Origin: Epiperipatus broadwayi
Taxonomy: Eukaryota; Onychophora; Udeonychophora; Euonychophora; Peripatidae
Reading direction: 5' to 3'
Assembly: GCA_028023455.1 (NCBI GenBank)
Contig: JAQFVV010006844.1
Location: 237,302 to 301,301, forward strand
DNA: 64,000 nt
In this document: one piece after another, positions 34,327 through 45,960 of the stretch
Position numbering within the stretch: the first letter of the stretch is position 1
Layout: every line of letters begins with the position of its first letter
Program-made: the position numbers and the translations under genes
The notes under the pieces: generated by a model
What the model saw: only the letters and a program-made list of their open reading frames with translations
Database searches by the model: none
Told to the model about the DNA's origin: nothing

Positions 34327-34717
34327 AAATTACAAAGAAACCAAGTCATATGTCACATGACCTAATTTAACAAGCTTGTATTACAAATGTTATACAAAGA
34401 GCTCACAAATAAACTCTTAACAAGTTTTGCAGAATATCCCTAATCCCAGACCAGTTTCTGTTACTGGCTTCCTCAGTGACATGCTAGGATATTCAAGCAT
34501 TAAGTTAAAAATACCAGGATAAGTCCAGCACTTTATCTAATGGATAACTATTAAGTAGAAAATCTGAAAGTTTCAGACATTCATATGTCTTCCAATCCAG
34601 CTATTTAATGTAATTAGCCATATGGGACTGAACCAAGTTCAGATACACCATATATTAATAGCTTTAGCAATATAGAATTTCCAAAGCCTTAATAGTAAAA
34701 AATAAAATTACAAAGAA
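34327..34717 (-). mobile_element. HHR element family D, one unit with exact 13-bp TSD
   Basis: Element 34340-34704 (365 bases) lies between exact AAATTACAAAGAA repeats (34327-34339 and 34705-34717). In minus orientation it reads TTACTATTAAGGCTTTGG, AATATATGGTGTATCTGAAC, the block CTGAACTTGGTTCAG then CCCATATGGCTA, a spacer with ACATATGAATGTCTGAAA, the ribozyme (34432-34494), and the end GGTCATGTGACATATGACTT. The length equals the family period of about 361 measured at 62225-62652, so this is a single monomer insertion. Confidence 0.87.
34432..34494 (-). ncRNA. Hammerhead ribozyme motif, family D
   Basis: Minus strand: outer stem I GAATATCC (34487-34494), CTGAGGA (34470-34476), short stem II, GAAA (34455-34458), CTGGTC (GTC at 34449-34451), then TGGG and closing GGATATTC (34432-34439). 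Outer stem I pairs fully; inner stem I (CATGTCA) has lost pairs; stem II is weak. Confidence 0.65.
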
Positions 34718-34810
34718 TATTCTAGCACCTTACAGAGGAAACCAGTAGCAGAAACCGGTCTGGGGATATTCTACAAAACTTGTTAAGAGCTTATTTGCGA
34801 GCTCTTTATA
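34715..34810 (+). mobile_element. HHR element family D fragment with decayed ribozyme
   Basis: GAATATTCTAGCACCTTA, CAGAGGA (U4 changed), AACCAGTAGCA, GAAACCGGTC, TGGGGATATTC, then the 3' part to AGAGCTTATTTGCGAGCTC. It begins at the right TSD of the neighbouring monomer, which therefore inserted at its edge. Confidence 0.7.
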
Positions 34811-35534
34811 TAACATAATATAAATAATTTAATATACCTGAAAATAATTTGAAGTAGACCTAAAAAATTTCATACATGTATATGCATTAAATATGCTTAC
34901 ATAAAAATACACACTAATGTAATTAAAGAGTGAATGGGCAATAATAGTAAATAAATCGACACCTGATCACATGACCTGGAATTGTCAAATAAGCCACAAT
35001 CTCTACTCTGGAGGGGTTTCATTAAATATAAGAAAATTGAAACCATCAACATAATTGCCACAGTTAATAGCTGACAATGGAGAAAATATCAATAAATGAA
35101 TAAATAAGGCATGGATTATAAATAATACATGGAAATTTATATACTCTGACTAAAATATATGCAAACCAATTTAAAAATAATTGTAAGGTAATATCATAAA
35201 ATAGGAACTAAAAAAAACTACATTCATTCACCCACTGACTTCAAATAATACATTCATTCACATACAAAATATAGAATATCTGTTTTACCCTGTGTGTGCA
35301 TTAACACTCTTTAATAATACTGGAATATAAATTCTGATACCTCTTAAAATTTTGTAATTAAAACTCTTCACCTGGATATTTATTCATACCAATTTCCATT
35401 TTAAGATGTATACTATCATAAATATATCCAACATAGTATAAAGCATAATAACAAATTAACAATATATAATCAATAATTATAATAAAATAATAGTAGTAAT
35501 ATCAATATTTTAAACATACTATAATGATATTAAG
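34811..35534. other. Unassigned AT-rich DNA
   Basis: No gene or repeat family recognised. Confidence 0.5.
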
Positions 35535-35675
35535 CCACTAAACATCACATGATCACCATCTCATGCTAGCACATAACTTATTAAACAGGCAAAAACTCTC
35601 CATATAGTAGTCCCACCTTGTGCTAACAAGAGTAATCAATGGACGCCAGAAGGCTTGTGCATAAAATCCCTATCT
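35535..35675 (-). mobile_element. HHR element family C fragment
   Basis: CCACTAAACATCACATGATC, CATGCTAGCACATAACTT, AACAGGCAAAAACTCTCC, then GAGTAATCAATGGACGCC and GCATAAAATCCCTATCTAG. It stops just before the ribozyme would begin. Confidence 0.78.
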
Positions 35676-37352
35676 AGTTAACTTGTTTAATAAAGACCAA
35701 GAGTTTGTGAATCCTTTCATTTGAATAAAACGAAAATAACTCTCTAAATTTATGAGTCTGATAATTCTTCTTAAAGATGGAATATTGCATGGTTTTATTA
35801 AAGACAGAGAAAATAAATGAATAAATAATGTTAGAGCACAAGTTTCTTGAAGTGTTGTTGCATTCTAACTTTTAAAACTAAAAGCCTAACAAGTACAGGA
35901 AAATTTATTAAATAAGCAGGTAAGAGTGAAACTTCAATAATAAAAGTTTATACAATAGTTTAGCAGGATTAATAAATGATGCAAATTTCACATTATATCT
36001 TTTACAGAATAAAAACATATTTTAAGTAAATAGATCAATGAATTCCAAGATAATATGTTATTTGTATTAGATAATATACAATTATATAATGTCTTCTTTA
36101 AAGCAATGAGAATATAAGAATGAATAATATTATTTTTTATCTTAAATAAATGAAGATTTGTAAAATGATTATGATTCATTTTCTCCTCCAGTTTCACAAT
36201 AATTTTTAAATAATTCATTACCACATTTATTTCAATAAAACTGAAGTTACAATAAGTTGAAAGACAGTTTTTTGTAATAATAATGTTTCAATAATTAATA
36301 TTTTAAAATATTTTATAATTGTCTACAAAGAAATAACTTATTTTAAAGTAATGTGATTAGTAGAACATAAGAGTAATTATATTAGTCTTTGCAATTAATT
36401 TGTATAACTTTTATCACTTTGAAAATAAAATAATTAATAAACTGGTTTTTTTAAAATAAAGTTTAGAATTAACTAAAAGTTTATAGAAACAGTAAAAGAC
36501 ATATGTTACAATTCTCTAGCTTAGCAGTCTGTTATAGCATTTCTTCATATTTTTGATGCTTTGGAGATTTTTCCATAACAATAAAGCTTGTTGTCTATTT
36601 CAAATGGAAGACATTATCCATTGATAGCAAGAATATGCACAGTATGAAGAGTAAATTTGCTTAGATGCCTTTAATGTTTTAGCAATGCATTATTAAAATA
36701 AAAAATAATATTTAATTAAATTTGATCTCTTTAAAATAAAATTTAAAAGTAAAAAGTAATAATTTTTTCCCCAGTTTTCTTTCCAAATGTATATGTGCTT
36801 GTTTGAAGCATAGCATAGTTTATCACATGATTTTAATTAATCAATCAGCAATTAATATCAGGGTGGGGTTTTTAATTAACTGATACCACCTCAATCTTTT
36901 ATTAATCAGGTCATATAAAATAGATTTGACCTTTATGTCTGTCTAGACATTAATTACAGCAAATAATAATAAACTTTATTTAAATTACCAATCATAATTA
37001 TTTATTTTATTTAAAACAATCACCTTTTACTCTACCTAAGAATTTTTAAAGAATTATGATTAAACAATTCTAATGTTAAATAATACCTATTCATAAAATA
37101 TACTACTTTTTTAGATAATTAACCTTTAAATAGAATTTATTTCAGACTTCCTTCTTTTAACATTCACATGCCCATAGATACACCAGCCATATCATAAAGT
37201 AATTAATAAATACATTTATGGAATTTATTACAAGCTAATAATTAATGCTTTAATAATATTTTTTTAAAGACAACAAAAACTTTCTTTATTGAAATCTGCT
37301 CAAGATATAATACACTTCAAAATATTTTTATTTAAGTTTAATCTAACAATCT
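35676..37352. other. Unassigned AT-rich DNA
   Basis: A small imperfect inverted repeat surrounds 36870. A minus-strand 78-codon open stretch at 35988-36224 has no familiar motif. Confidence 0.5.
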
Positions 37353-37356
37353 ATAA

Positions 37357-39594
37357 TATAACAGTCGGGAATTAGATGACATATCAGTCTTACCATATCT
37401 CCCATAGGAGGGCACCACTAGGCCATTCGAACCTAGAAAATTTATAATGTAGACAGATATGCACTGATAAGATCACGACCACCAGCCCTAGTCACTAGCT
37501 CATGAAGTAGCAGAGGTTTAAAACATTCATTAAATATACCTCTTTTAATAAAGATAATAAAAATAATCACTAGATCACTGTCAGTATTAATAACACAAAA
37601 AAGATTTTATTTACATATGTAATTAATAACGCACAAACTAGAAAAAAAAATTTTTTTATAACAAAACAAGAAAGTTGTTTTATTCTGTTTCATTAGTTAT
37701 TATTTAATTTGTTTTTAACCTTTATTTTTAATCTTAGAAATGTTGAGTATAGATGAGCTACCCAGACCATGCACCTAAAAGACTTTCAAACATTTTGACT
37801 CTGGGCTAAAAGTCCACAGCCACACCAATGCTCGCTTCCAGATATATATTAGCAACCAATGCAATATGAACATGTTAGCATAGAATCACGCTGACAGGAA
37901 TGTGCATCTGAACAGCATGACATTATTGGAGAAAACATGAGCTTGATGTGATGTGATGTGATGTATTATGGCTTCTCCTTAAACGAAGTCAAGAATATCT
38001 CAGCAATTAAGCCCAGATAAACCTGTTAGCCACTTTCTTTTACATTCCCCACTCTAAATTTACCCATAATCTGCTCTATCCCATTTCCACAACATAATTT
38101 TTGTCAACTCTATAACCTTTATATCTAAATCCCCCTTATCTTTTTCCAAACCAGTATAGGTATGTGCTTCTATCTGGTGAAGGAATCATGCATATGGATG
38201 AGAGAGTGGTCTTATCTTGCCAACTTATCTTCTCAATCCATGGAACTGGAATGGGTCAATGGTGCAGGAAATACGTCTGCATCCATTTCAATGATATGAC
38301 TACCTCTCTTTGGGGTTATGCATTCAGTTGGACTCGTCACCCTAGGTGCTAACACACTTCACATTACATTGATATAAATGTCTATATATCTCTCCACCAG
38401 CACTGACACAATATGAAACAAATAGTCCGAAATCAAAACCCCTTTAAACTAACATATATTTAAACTAGTCTAGCAGCCATCTGTACTCAACTAACATTTA
38501 AATCATTTTATTAATTTAATAAAAATAAAATATTTAGTTTACAGTTTTAAAATCATTTTAACATAACTTATTTTAAAATTTAATAATGCACAAATAACGA
38601 TGTGTTTTCTATCTTTAAATTCGTTTGCAATAGCAAACCCTGCCCTATTAAAAACAGATCTTATTAAACTTGAATAATAAAAAAAACAATTCATATATTT
38701 TAAGAGATTACATTAACTTTTGATCAGAGTTTAAAATGGCAAAGTTTATAAAAGATAAAGTTCAGGTTTGTTCAGGAAAGAAAGTTTATAGTTCATTTTT
38801 AGAAACAAATAAAGTTTGAAAATCTTAAATTTAAGAGTTTATATTTCATATTTCAATTATTTATAAATTATACTTTCCTTTGTCCAAGATCGTTCCTTCG
38901 TGATGAAGATCTATGAAGACTTATGAAGATTTCTGAAGATGGGATCTGTGGTTTGATCTTGGGATCCATGGAGATGAAAGCTGCCTTCGGTCGGCCGCAC
39001 CGAAGGAAGCACGATGAAACAGATTACATTTTTTTGGTAACAGTGACAATATTTATTTTAATTTTTCAGCAACAACGAAACGAATTCAAAATTCTAATTC
39101 TCTCTCTAACTAATTATTGTTTTGGATTTTCTTTTTATAGTCCTCAGGTACCTTATCTCTGGAATTCAGGATTCATCAAACATATTTCATGTCTGTATTT
39201 TATTGGTTTATTGGGTTTGTGTTCAAGGTAAGATTTTGGGTTTTCCACTGAGGTCTGTGTCTCTATATCTGAGTGGAAACTCTTATCTATTTCATAATCA
39301 TTTTTTAATTGTCATTTTGCCCCAAGGATCTGTTTGTAATTTTTATATTTGAAAATTAAAAAAATCTTCGCTATTATTAAAAAAGTTTTTATTTTATACT
39401 TTATTTAAAGATGAGAATCTTTGTTTCGATTCTATAATTTTTTTAAAGCTTATTTTAATATTTAAATCAAACATTAATAAATTAATAATTCATTATTTGT
39501 GCATTTTGAACATTTGTTTTTAATTCAGTATTAAATATTTACAAAACATTACATATTAGAATTTAAATGTAACGCATATATAAATCCCGTTACA
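37357..39594 (-). repeat. 3' LTR, carrying a LINE insertion
   Basis: Matches 40078-42187 along its length apart from a LINE fragment at 37944-38149 and small indels. On the + strand it has open stretches (38923-39231, 39122-39352) that the other copy shares only in part; they run against element direction. A GC-rich hairpin CCTTCGG...CCGAAGG lies near 38982-39007. Confidence 0.87.
37944..38149 (-). mobile_element. LINE 3' end inserted in the LTR
   Basis: GATGTGATGTGATGTGATG followed by the conserved 3' block of the (ACATC)n-tailed LINE. The other LTR reads straight through (GAGCTTCAACCAGTATA), giving the empty site. No clear TSD. Confidence 0.85.
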
Positions 39595-40077
39595 TACCAC
39601 CGAACTTATTAAAAAAAATGATAAAAAAAGACTTTAGTTAGAGTTAATACTAATTGGCAATAATAATGCGTTAAAGTTCTTTTTTTTGTTTCTTTTGTGG
39701 GTGTATCTTTAAATTACTAAATCATTCATTTTCTTTTTTAAATATTAGTTACTTAATGATCATTTTTATACTTGACAGTGCCATCTTATCCTAACTTATT
39801 CTTACTATAACTATACTGATGTTCAGGGTGCTATTCACACTATTTCCTAAACTTACTTTTTTAATATATTTCATAAGTTTTCTTTCTTACGTGAATGCAT
39901 GCATATGTGCGCAATATACATTCTGACAGTACTTTTACATCTACATTATATTCTACAGCTTTAAAATATAAACAAAAATTCATTTTGAAAAAAAACTTTT
40001 TTTTTTTTTTACTGGCATAATCTTTTTTTTTAATTACTCGTCGTTAATGGATATCATGTCCCATGTTGGGCACCATT
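39595..40077 (-). other. Internal region of the LTR element
   Basis: Only 483 bases lie between the LTRs, AT-rich and without an open frame of note. A purine tract at the expected 3' LTR edge is not evident. Confidence 0.7.
40058..40075 (-). promoter_or_regulatory. Primer-binding site, tRNA-Lys type
   Basis: Minus strand TGGTGCCCAACATGGGAC begins 2 bases inside the LTR end. It differs by a few transitions from TGGCGCCCAACGTGGGGC, which is complementary to the 3' end of animal tRNA-Lys(CUU). The tRNA assignment rests on recalled tRNA sequence. Confidence 0.75.
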
Positions 40078-42187
40078 TATAATGGTCAGGAATTAGGTGA
40101 TATATAAGTCTTACCATATCTGCTGTATGAGGGCGCCACTAGGACATTCAAACCTAAAAAATTTATAATGTAGACAGATACGTGCTGATAAGATCACGAC
40201 CACCAGCCCTAGTCACTAGCTCATGAAGTAGAAGAGGTTTAAAACATTCATTAAATATATCTCTTTTAATAAAGAATAATAAAAATAATCACTAGATCAC
40301 TGTCAGTATTAATAACACAAAAAGATTTTATTTACGTATATAATTAATAATGCACAAACTAGAAAAAAATTTTTTTTATAAAAAAAGAAGAAAGTTGTTT
40401 TATTCTGTTTCATTAGTTATTATTTTATTTGTTTTTAACCTTTATTTTTAATCTTAGAAATGTTGAGTATAGATGAGCTACCCAGACCACACACCTAAAA
40501 GACTTTCAAACATTTTGACTCTGGGCTAAAAGTCCGCAGCCACACCAATGCTCACTTCCAGATATATATTAGCAACCAATGCAATATGAACATGTTAGCA
40601 TAGAATCACGCTGACAGGAATGTGCATCTGAACACTGTGATATTATTGGAGAAAACATGAGCTTCAACCAGTATACGAATGTGCTTCTATCTGGTGAAGG
40701 AATCATGTATGTAATATAAAGAGAAAAATGCTGCATATGGATGAGAGAGCGGTCTTATCTTGCCGACTTATCTTCTCAATCCACGGAACTGGAATGGGTC
40801 AATGGCGCAGAAAATACGTCTGCGTCCATTTCAATGATATGACTACCTCTCTTTGGAGTCATGCATACAGTTGGACTCATCACCCTAGGTGCTAACACAC
40901 TTCACATTACATTGATATAAACATCTATATATCTCTCCACCAGCACTGACACAACTATGAAACAAATAGTCCGAAATCAAAACCCCTTTAAACTAATATA
41001 TATTTAAACTAGTCTAGCAGCCATCTGTACTCAACTAACATTTAAATCATTTTATTAATTTAATAAAAATAAAATATTTAGTTTACAGTTTTAAAATCAT
41101 TTTAACATGACATTATATTTAACTTATTTTCTTTCCAGAAATACTATTTTTAACCTATTTTAAAATTTAATAATGCACAAATAACGATGAGTTTTCTATC
41201 TTTAAATTTGTTTGCAATAGCAAACCCCACCCTATTACAAACAGATCTTATTAAACATGAATAATAAAAAAAAACAATACATATATTTTAAGAGATTACG
41301 TTAACTTTTGATCAGAGTTTAAAATGGCAAAGTTTATAAAAGATAAAGTTCAGGTTTGTTCAGGAAAGAAAGTTTATAGTTCATTTTTAGAAACAAATAA
41401 AGTTCGAAGATCTTAAATTTAAGAGTTTATATTTCATATTTCAATTATTTATAAATTATACTTTCCTTTGTCTGAGCTCGTTCCTTCATGACGAAGATCT
41501 ATGAAGACTTATGAAGATTTCTAAAGATGGGATCCGTGGTTCGATCTTGGAATCCATGGAGATGAAAGCTGCCTTCGGCCGGCCGCACCGAAGGAAGCAC
41601 GATGAAACAGATTACATTTTTTTGGTAACAGTGACAATATTTATTTTAATTTTTCAGCAACAATGAAATGAATTCAAAATTCTAATTCTCTTTCTAACTA
41701 ATTATTGTTTTGGATTTTCTTTTTATAGTCCTCAGGTACCTTATCTCTGGAATGCAGGATTCATCAAACATATTTCATGTCTGTATTTTATTGGTTTATT
41801 GGGTTTGTGTCCAAGGTAAGATTTTGGGTTTTCCACTGAGGTCTGTGTCTCCATTTCTGGGCGGGAACTCTTATCTATTTCGTAATCATTTTTTTAATTG
41901 TCATTTTGCCCCAAGGATCTGTTTGTAATTTTTATATTTGAAAATTTAAAAAATCTTCACTATTATTAAAAAGGTTTTTATTTTATACTTTATTTAAAGA
42001 TTAGAATCTTTGTTTCGATTTTATAATTTTTTTAAAGCTTATTTTCATATTTAAATCAAACATTAATAAATTAATAATTCGTTATTTGTGCATTTTGAAC
42101 ATTTGTTTTTAATTCAGTATTAGATATTTCCAAAACATTACGTATTAGAATTTAAATGTAACATATATATATATATATCCCGTTACA
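40078..42187 (-). repeat. 5' LTR of the long-LTR element
   Basis: About 2110 bases, close copy of 37357-39594 without the LINE. It includes a CTTCGGCCGGCCGCACCGAA hairpin near 41574-41594 and ends in an (AT)n tract and CCCGTTACA. Confidence 0.87.
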
Positions 42188-42429
42188 ATAAGTTTAAATA
42201 ACTATTAAATGAATTAACTTAATCTTTAATCAATTAGTATATAAATACATTTTAGTACACATTTTATTTCTATAATTTAAAATACATAATAAAATTCCAT
42301 ATAGCTTAAAATAGTACAGCTTATTTATCTTTATTTAAGTTAATAAAAAAAAAAAATTAAAGTACTATATTGGATGTCTAATCCTGTCTGGACCAAATAA
42401 AATGTTACAATATATAATAACATTTCCAT

Positions 42430-43138
42430 ATTCTGTCATTTTAAATATTAATATAAAATAGTATTCATACAGAGTTTAAATATAAAATTTTAACAATATT
42501 TATTGTACCAAGAATACTTTCAATGTCTTCATGCTATGGTTCGTCTGCTGAGAATTTTTTTCTGATTTTACTACTATTAATTTTTTTTCATTCATTATAT
42601 ATTCATTTTGTATAATGAATCACATTTCTTTTATTTTGCATTTGTGATCGTTTTTCTCTTTGCATACAACTCTGACCACACTTGGATGTTAGCTATGATT
42701 GTGTTCTCTCTTAAATAAGAAAGATAGATGAATTATATGTTTCAGGCTTAATCTTATATTTCTTATAGATCAATAAAATGGTGAGTTATTCTGGTCCTAA
42801 GATTTGCCCTGGTTTCACCATAATATACATAAAGACGGTCTTTTTGGCTGCACATGTCTTTCTTAATCACAAGAGAACATGACCATCACAGTGATATGAG
42901 TGTTGTCAGAGTTGTATATGGATAGAGAAACACTTGCAAGCACAAAATAAAAGAGATGTGGCCTATTACGCAAAATGAATATGTAATGAACTAAAAATAT
43001 AAAAGTATTCAAATCAGCAAAAAAATAATGTTCTCAGCAGACTGACCATAAATATGATCTGAAATTGTTGAAAGTATACTTGGCAAAATAAATACTGTTA
43101 ATATTTTATATTTAAACTCTGTATGAGTATTATTTTAC
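42430..43138. repeat. Nested fold-back, possibly Penelope-related
   Basis: Outer arms (about 42440-42560 and 43020-43138) share the inverted AGAGTTTAAATATAAAATTT and GTACCAAGAATACTTTCAA sequences. An inner pair of arms (about 42620-42720 and 42860-42965) encloses the centre. The inner ATTTTGCATTTGTGATCG resembles the presumed endonuclease remnant at 27365-27600. The outer arm also matches 53230-53405. Confidence 0.65.
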
Positions 43139-43139
43139 A

Positions 43140-43174
<35 letters not shown>

Positions 43175-43182
43175 TATATATA

Positions 43183-43218
<36 letters not shown>
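43140..43218. repeat. (TA)n tract
   Basis: About 75 bases of almost pure TA, symmetrical around ATACTATATATATTAAT. Confidence 0.95.
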
Positions 43219-43219
<1 letters not shown>

Positions 43220-43395
43220 AAACAAATCATAAATTTCATAACTTGCTTTTAAACTTGCATTTACCAATAGCTTTAATCAAGCTTTATTTTATAAGTGCCA
43301 AAAGAGAAAGAATTCAAAATCTCTATTGGAAGTCCCTATCTCTAGACGAATTGGTTTTGAGTTTGTGGCTCACCTCAGTGGAGCACTGGGACCCA

Positions 43396-43447
43396 GCGCT
43401 CCACTGAGGTGAGCCACAAGCTTGAAAGCAATTGGTTTGGAGATAGG
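43396..43447 (+). ncRNA. Hammerhead-like motif, family E, copy 1
   Basis: CTCCA, CTGAGGT (43404-43410; A9 is T), stem II GAGC/GCTT with loop CACAA, GAAA (43424-43427), GCAATTGGTT, then TGGAG. Cleavage triplet GTT. Confidence 0.6.
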
Positions 43448-43801
43448 AACTTTCAATAGAAATTTTGAATTCTTTTGGCACTTATAAAATAAAGCTTGAT
43501 TAGAGCTATTGGTAAGCTCCATCTAGTAATCATTAAATCCAAGCTTAAAAGCAAATTACGAAATTTATAACTTGTTTTATTAATTATTATAAGTATACCT
43601 TTGATGGCTTTTGTGATGCTACATTGCAGAGGCTATTACTATATGGTGAAACTGAGCTGAATTCAGACCCATATAGCTATTTGGTTTGTAAAGCTGGATT
43701 TGAAGACATTTACATGTCTGAAAAGTTCAGGCTTTCAAATTGATAGAAATGTGTTTTATAAGTGCTGACTTTTGAGTTTTAGATCTAGTTTCTAGAGTCC
43801 T

Positions 43802-43856
43802 AGCGCTCCACTGAGGTGAGCCACAAGCTCTAAACCAATTGGTCTGGAGATAGGGA
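43802..43856 (+). ncRNA. Hammerhead-like motif, family E, copy 2
   Basis: GCTCCA, CTGAGGT (43811-43817), perfect stem II GAGC/GCTC with loop CACAA, TAAA in place of GAAA, then CCAATTGG palindrome and GTC (43842-43844), TGGAG. The A9 to T change is shared with copy 1 and with the inverted copy at about 43345-43390. Confidence 0.6.
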
Positions 43857-43974
43857 CTTCCTATAGAGATTTTGAATTCTTTCTCTTTTGGCACTTAAAA
43901 AATAAAACTTGATTAGAGCTATTGGTAAGCTCGATCTAGTGATATATATATGTGATAGGGATAGGATTTATTTT

Positions 43975-44560
43975 TAATGAATCTAATATAATAACAAGTC
44001 TATAATCTATCCAAAAATATAAACTTCTTTTAAATTCTGTCTTCTAATATATTCTAATCCAATAGATGAATCAAAATTTTTTATAGTATTTTTTCTTCCT
44101 AAACAAATTATTCATATTGACAAATCTGTATGTTGAATAAAAATTCAATAATAGAAATACATTTGAATTTATCACACCAAATACTATTATTTCCATCAAA
44201 TTTAACACAAAATTTACTGCTCTTATTAACACATGTTAAAATTTTTAAAATAAAAAAGCAGTCTTCTAGTAATATTGATGTGACAACATTACCCAATAAA
44301 AAGATTTTTTTGAAAAATCTCAAGTTTGGGAGTTTAAGAACTAATAAAAATGAGCACAAATACCATTGTAAAAATCAATTATTAACAGCATTAGTCTTTC
44401 ATTGATATAACTAAAAACTCAAAGAAAGGAAGATAATAAGATCTCATAACAAATCCCACATTATGCAATGTAATTTCAATTGTTAGGACACCCTTCCAAA
44501 CCACAAACTTCGATTAAACTTTTGTCTTCCAGAAATAAGTTTCAACAAATATGACTATTA
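43975..44560 (-). pseudogene. Non-LTR retrotransposon endonuclease fragment (degenerate)
   Basis: Minus strand, frameshifted: VETYFWKTKV-like start, HNVGFVMRSYYLP, then ISMKD, FVKFDGNNSIWCDKFKC and IEFLFNIQIC. The same blocks, in the same spacing, are seen in the endonuclease at 4085-4740. It ends next to the family E element, and the RT half is absent. Confidence 0.58.
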
Positions 44561-45860
44561 TTATTAATCTGCTTTCTCATAAGTAACATTAATTGATTGT
44601 AATATTAATTTGTTACATTTTGATTTACAAGTGTCAAACTATCTTCATCCACAACTTTGAGACCAACCACTTCAGATAAATAGAGCAATGATTATCACTA
44701 ATTATTTACTAAACTGGAGATTGTCTCTAGTAGATATAAACTTTAAACCTCCGTTAAAGATTAATATATTTGATATTTTTAAATGGAACACTCACATACA
44801 TGGAGTTATTCACATTTCTTTTTCCCATTTCTCCACACTTCCACATAATCATATAAACAGAGGTACAATAAAAGACAAAAGATATTTGTCTTTTATTATA
44901 TCTTTATTTGTATGATTTTGAAAGAATATATGCAACTACGGAGATTATTTAATATATCATAAAATTATTTGTCTAATTAACCAGACATGATTTATCTAGA
45001 TTGTGCAAAATAAGCAATTTTAAACTGTTTTCTAGATCCTTCCCACTTTTGTTTTAAAAGAGAGAATATCTTAATAAATTTGTAGCCACACGAAAACCTA
45101 GTTCCAATGTGACTCATTATTGATTGTGTCCCGTCACACAAAAATCACTATTAAAAAACTACCATTTTAACAAACTTGTTCCATATATTACTTTCTTGGT
45201 GTTAAAATTAGGTGCCCAAAAGGAGAAAATAATTGGAAACACTGTAGGTATAGTAAAAGAATGAAAATATGGTTGTAAAATTACAAAATCTATTTGTTAG
45301 AAGTTAACTTAAATGATTGAAAATAATAAGGTAAAAGAATATAGAGAAAAAATAGAAAAGATTATTTAAATTGTAAGCTTCATTTATTCTTTGATGAACC
45401 AATATTTATCCTACAAAGCATCAAGAGATGCACTTATTTTGGGCATTGTTTATTGGTTACTCACATTAATTCTAATATCTGAAGATCGTTCCATAATGTA
45501 CGATCTGCAAACCCTTTTGGTAATCTTAGTATAACTATTTTGAACCAAATAACTTTTTAAACTATTTAAATTATAGCTAAATAAATACATTTACGTGTGA
45601 AATAGAAAATTGACCTCGTTATATTGATAGCTTGGCATGATTTCATCTCATAATGGGAAATAATCAAAAGCCTGAGCATAATAGATATATTACAAACTAG
45701 TGGAATATTTAGTAATATATTATTCAATAGTTATATTTTCTAGCTTCATTGCATTTATATTAAAAAAAGTTTGAATCAAATCTATTAATTAAAGAGAACG
45801 TTGCAAATTTAACTACTAAATTGCTTTGACAAAATTAATTAAAACTTTGATATCTGATTT
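44561..45860. other. Unassigned AT-rich DNA
   Basis: No clear repeat family. The 5' part of the LINE fragment may extend in. Confidence 0.45.
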
Positions 45861-45960
45861 ACTGATTATATATATATATATATAAATTTAAAGTGATGTT
45901 TTAAAACCATACTGATTATATATATATATATATAAGTTTAAAGTGATGTTTTAAAACCAT
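45861..45960. repeat. 50-bp tandem duplication with (AT)n
   Basis: ACTGATT, (AT)n, AAAGTGATGTTTTAAAACC occurs twice head to tail (45861-45910, 45911-45960) with one base different. Confidence 0.93.

Larger units (their letters stand above)
37353..42191 (-). mobile_element. LTR retrotransposon with very long LTRs and no coding core
   Basis: Two direct copies of about 2.1 kb, 37357-39594 and 40078-42187, flank 483 bases. The edges are TATAAC(A/G)GTC-type starts and CCCGTTACA ends, consistent with original TGTAACGG/CCCGTTACA termini, and a 4-bp ATAA repeat lies outside at 37353-37356 and 42188-42191. A primer-binding site next to the right copy fixes the direction as minus, so 40078-42187 is the 5' LTR. 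No gag, protease, RT or integrase is seen, so it is non-autonomous or internally deleted. Confidence 0.86.
43240..43960 (+). mobile_element. HHR element family E, tandem ribozymes
   Basis: A minus-sense 5' part (43245-43385) faces plus-sense sequence. The plus part holds two ribozyme motifs in direct order at 43404 and 43811 (407 apart) and GATTAGAGCTATTGGTAAGC twice (43498 and 43911). Between them are GGCTATTACTATATGG, the block CTGAATTCAG then ACCCATATAGCTATT, and GACATTTACATGTCTGAAA, the same order as family D. So one full unit is bounded by two ribozymes. Confidence 0.84.

Noticed and set aside
39122-39352. Open frame (MDFLFIVLRYL...) also present at 41710-41928
   Set aside because: The duplication is explained by the two LTRs, and the frame runs against the direction of the element, has no familiar motif and differs in length between copies.
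43015-43075. Hammerhead in the arms of the 42430-43138 fold-back (CAGACTGACC ... GAAA)
   Set aside because: G8 and A9 are not present, stem II does not form, and the related arm at 53330 does not improve the match.
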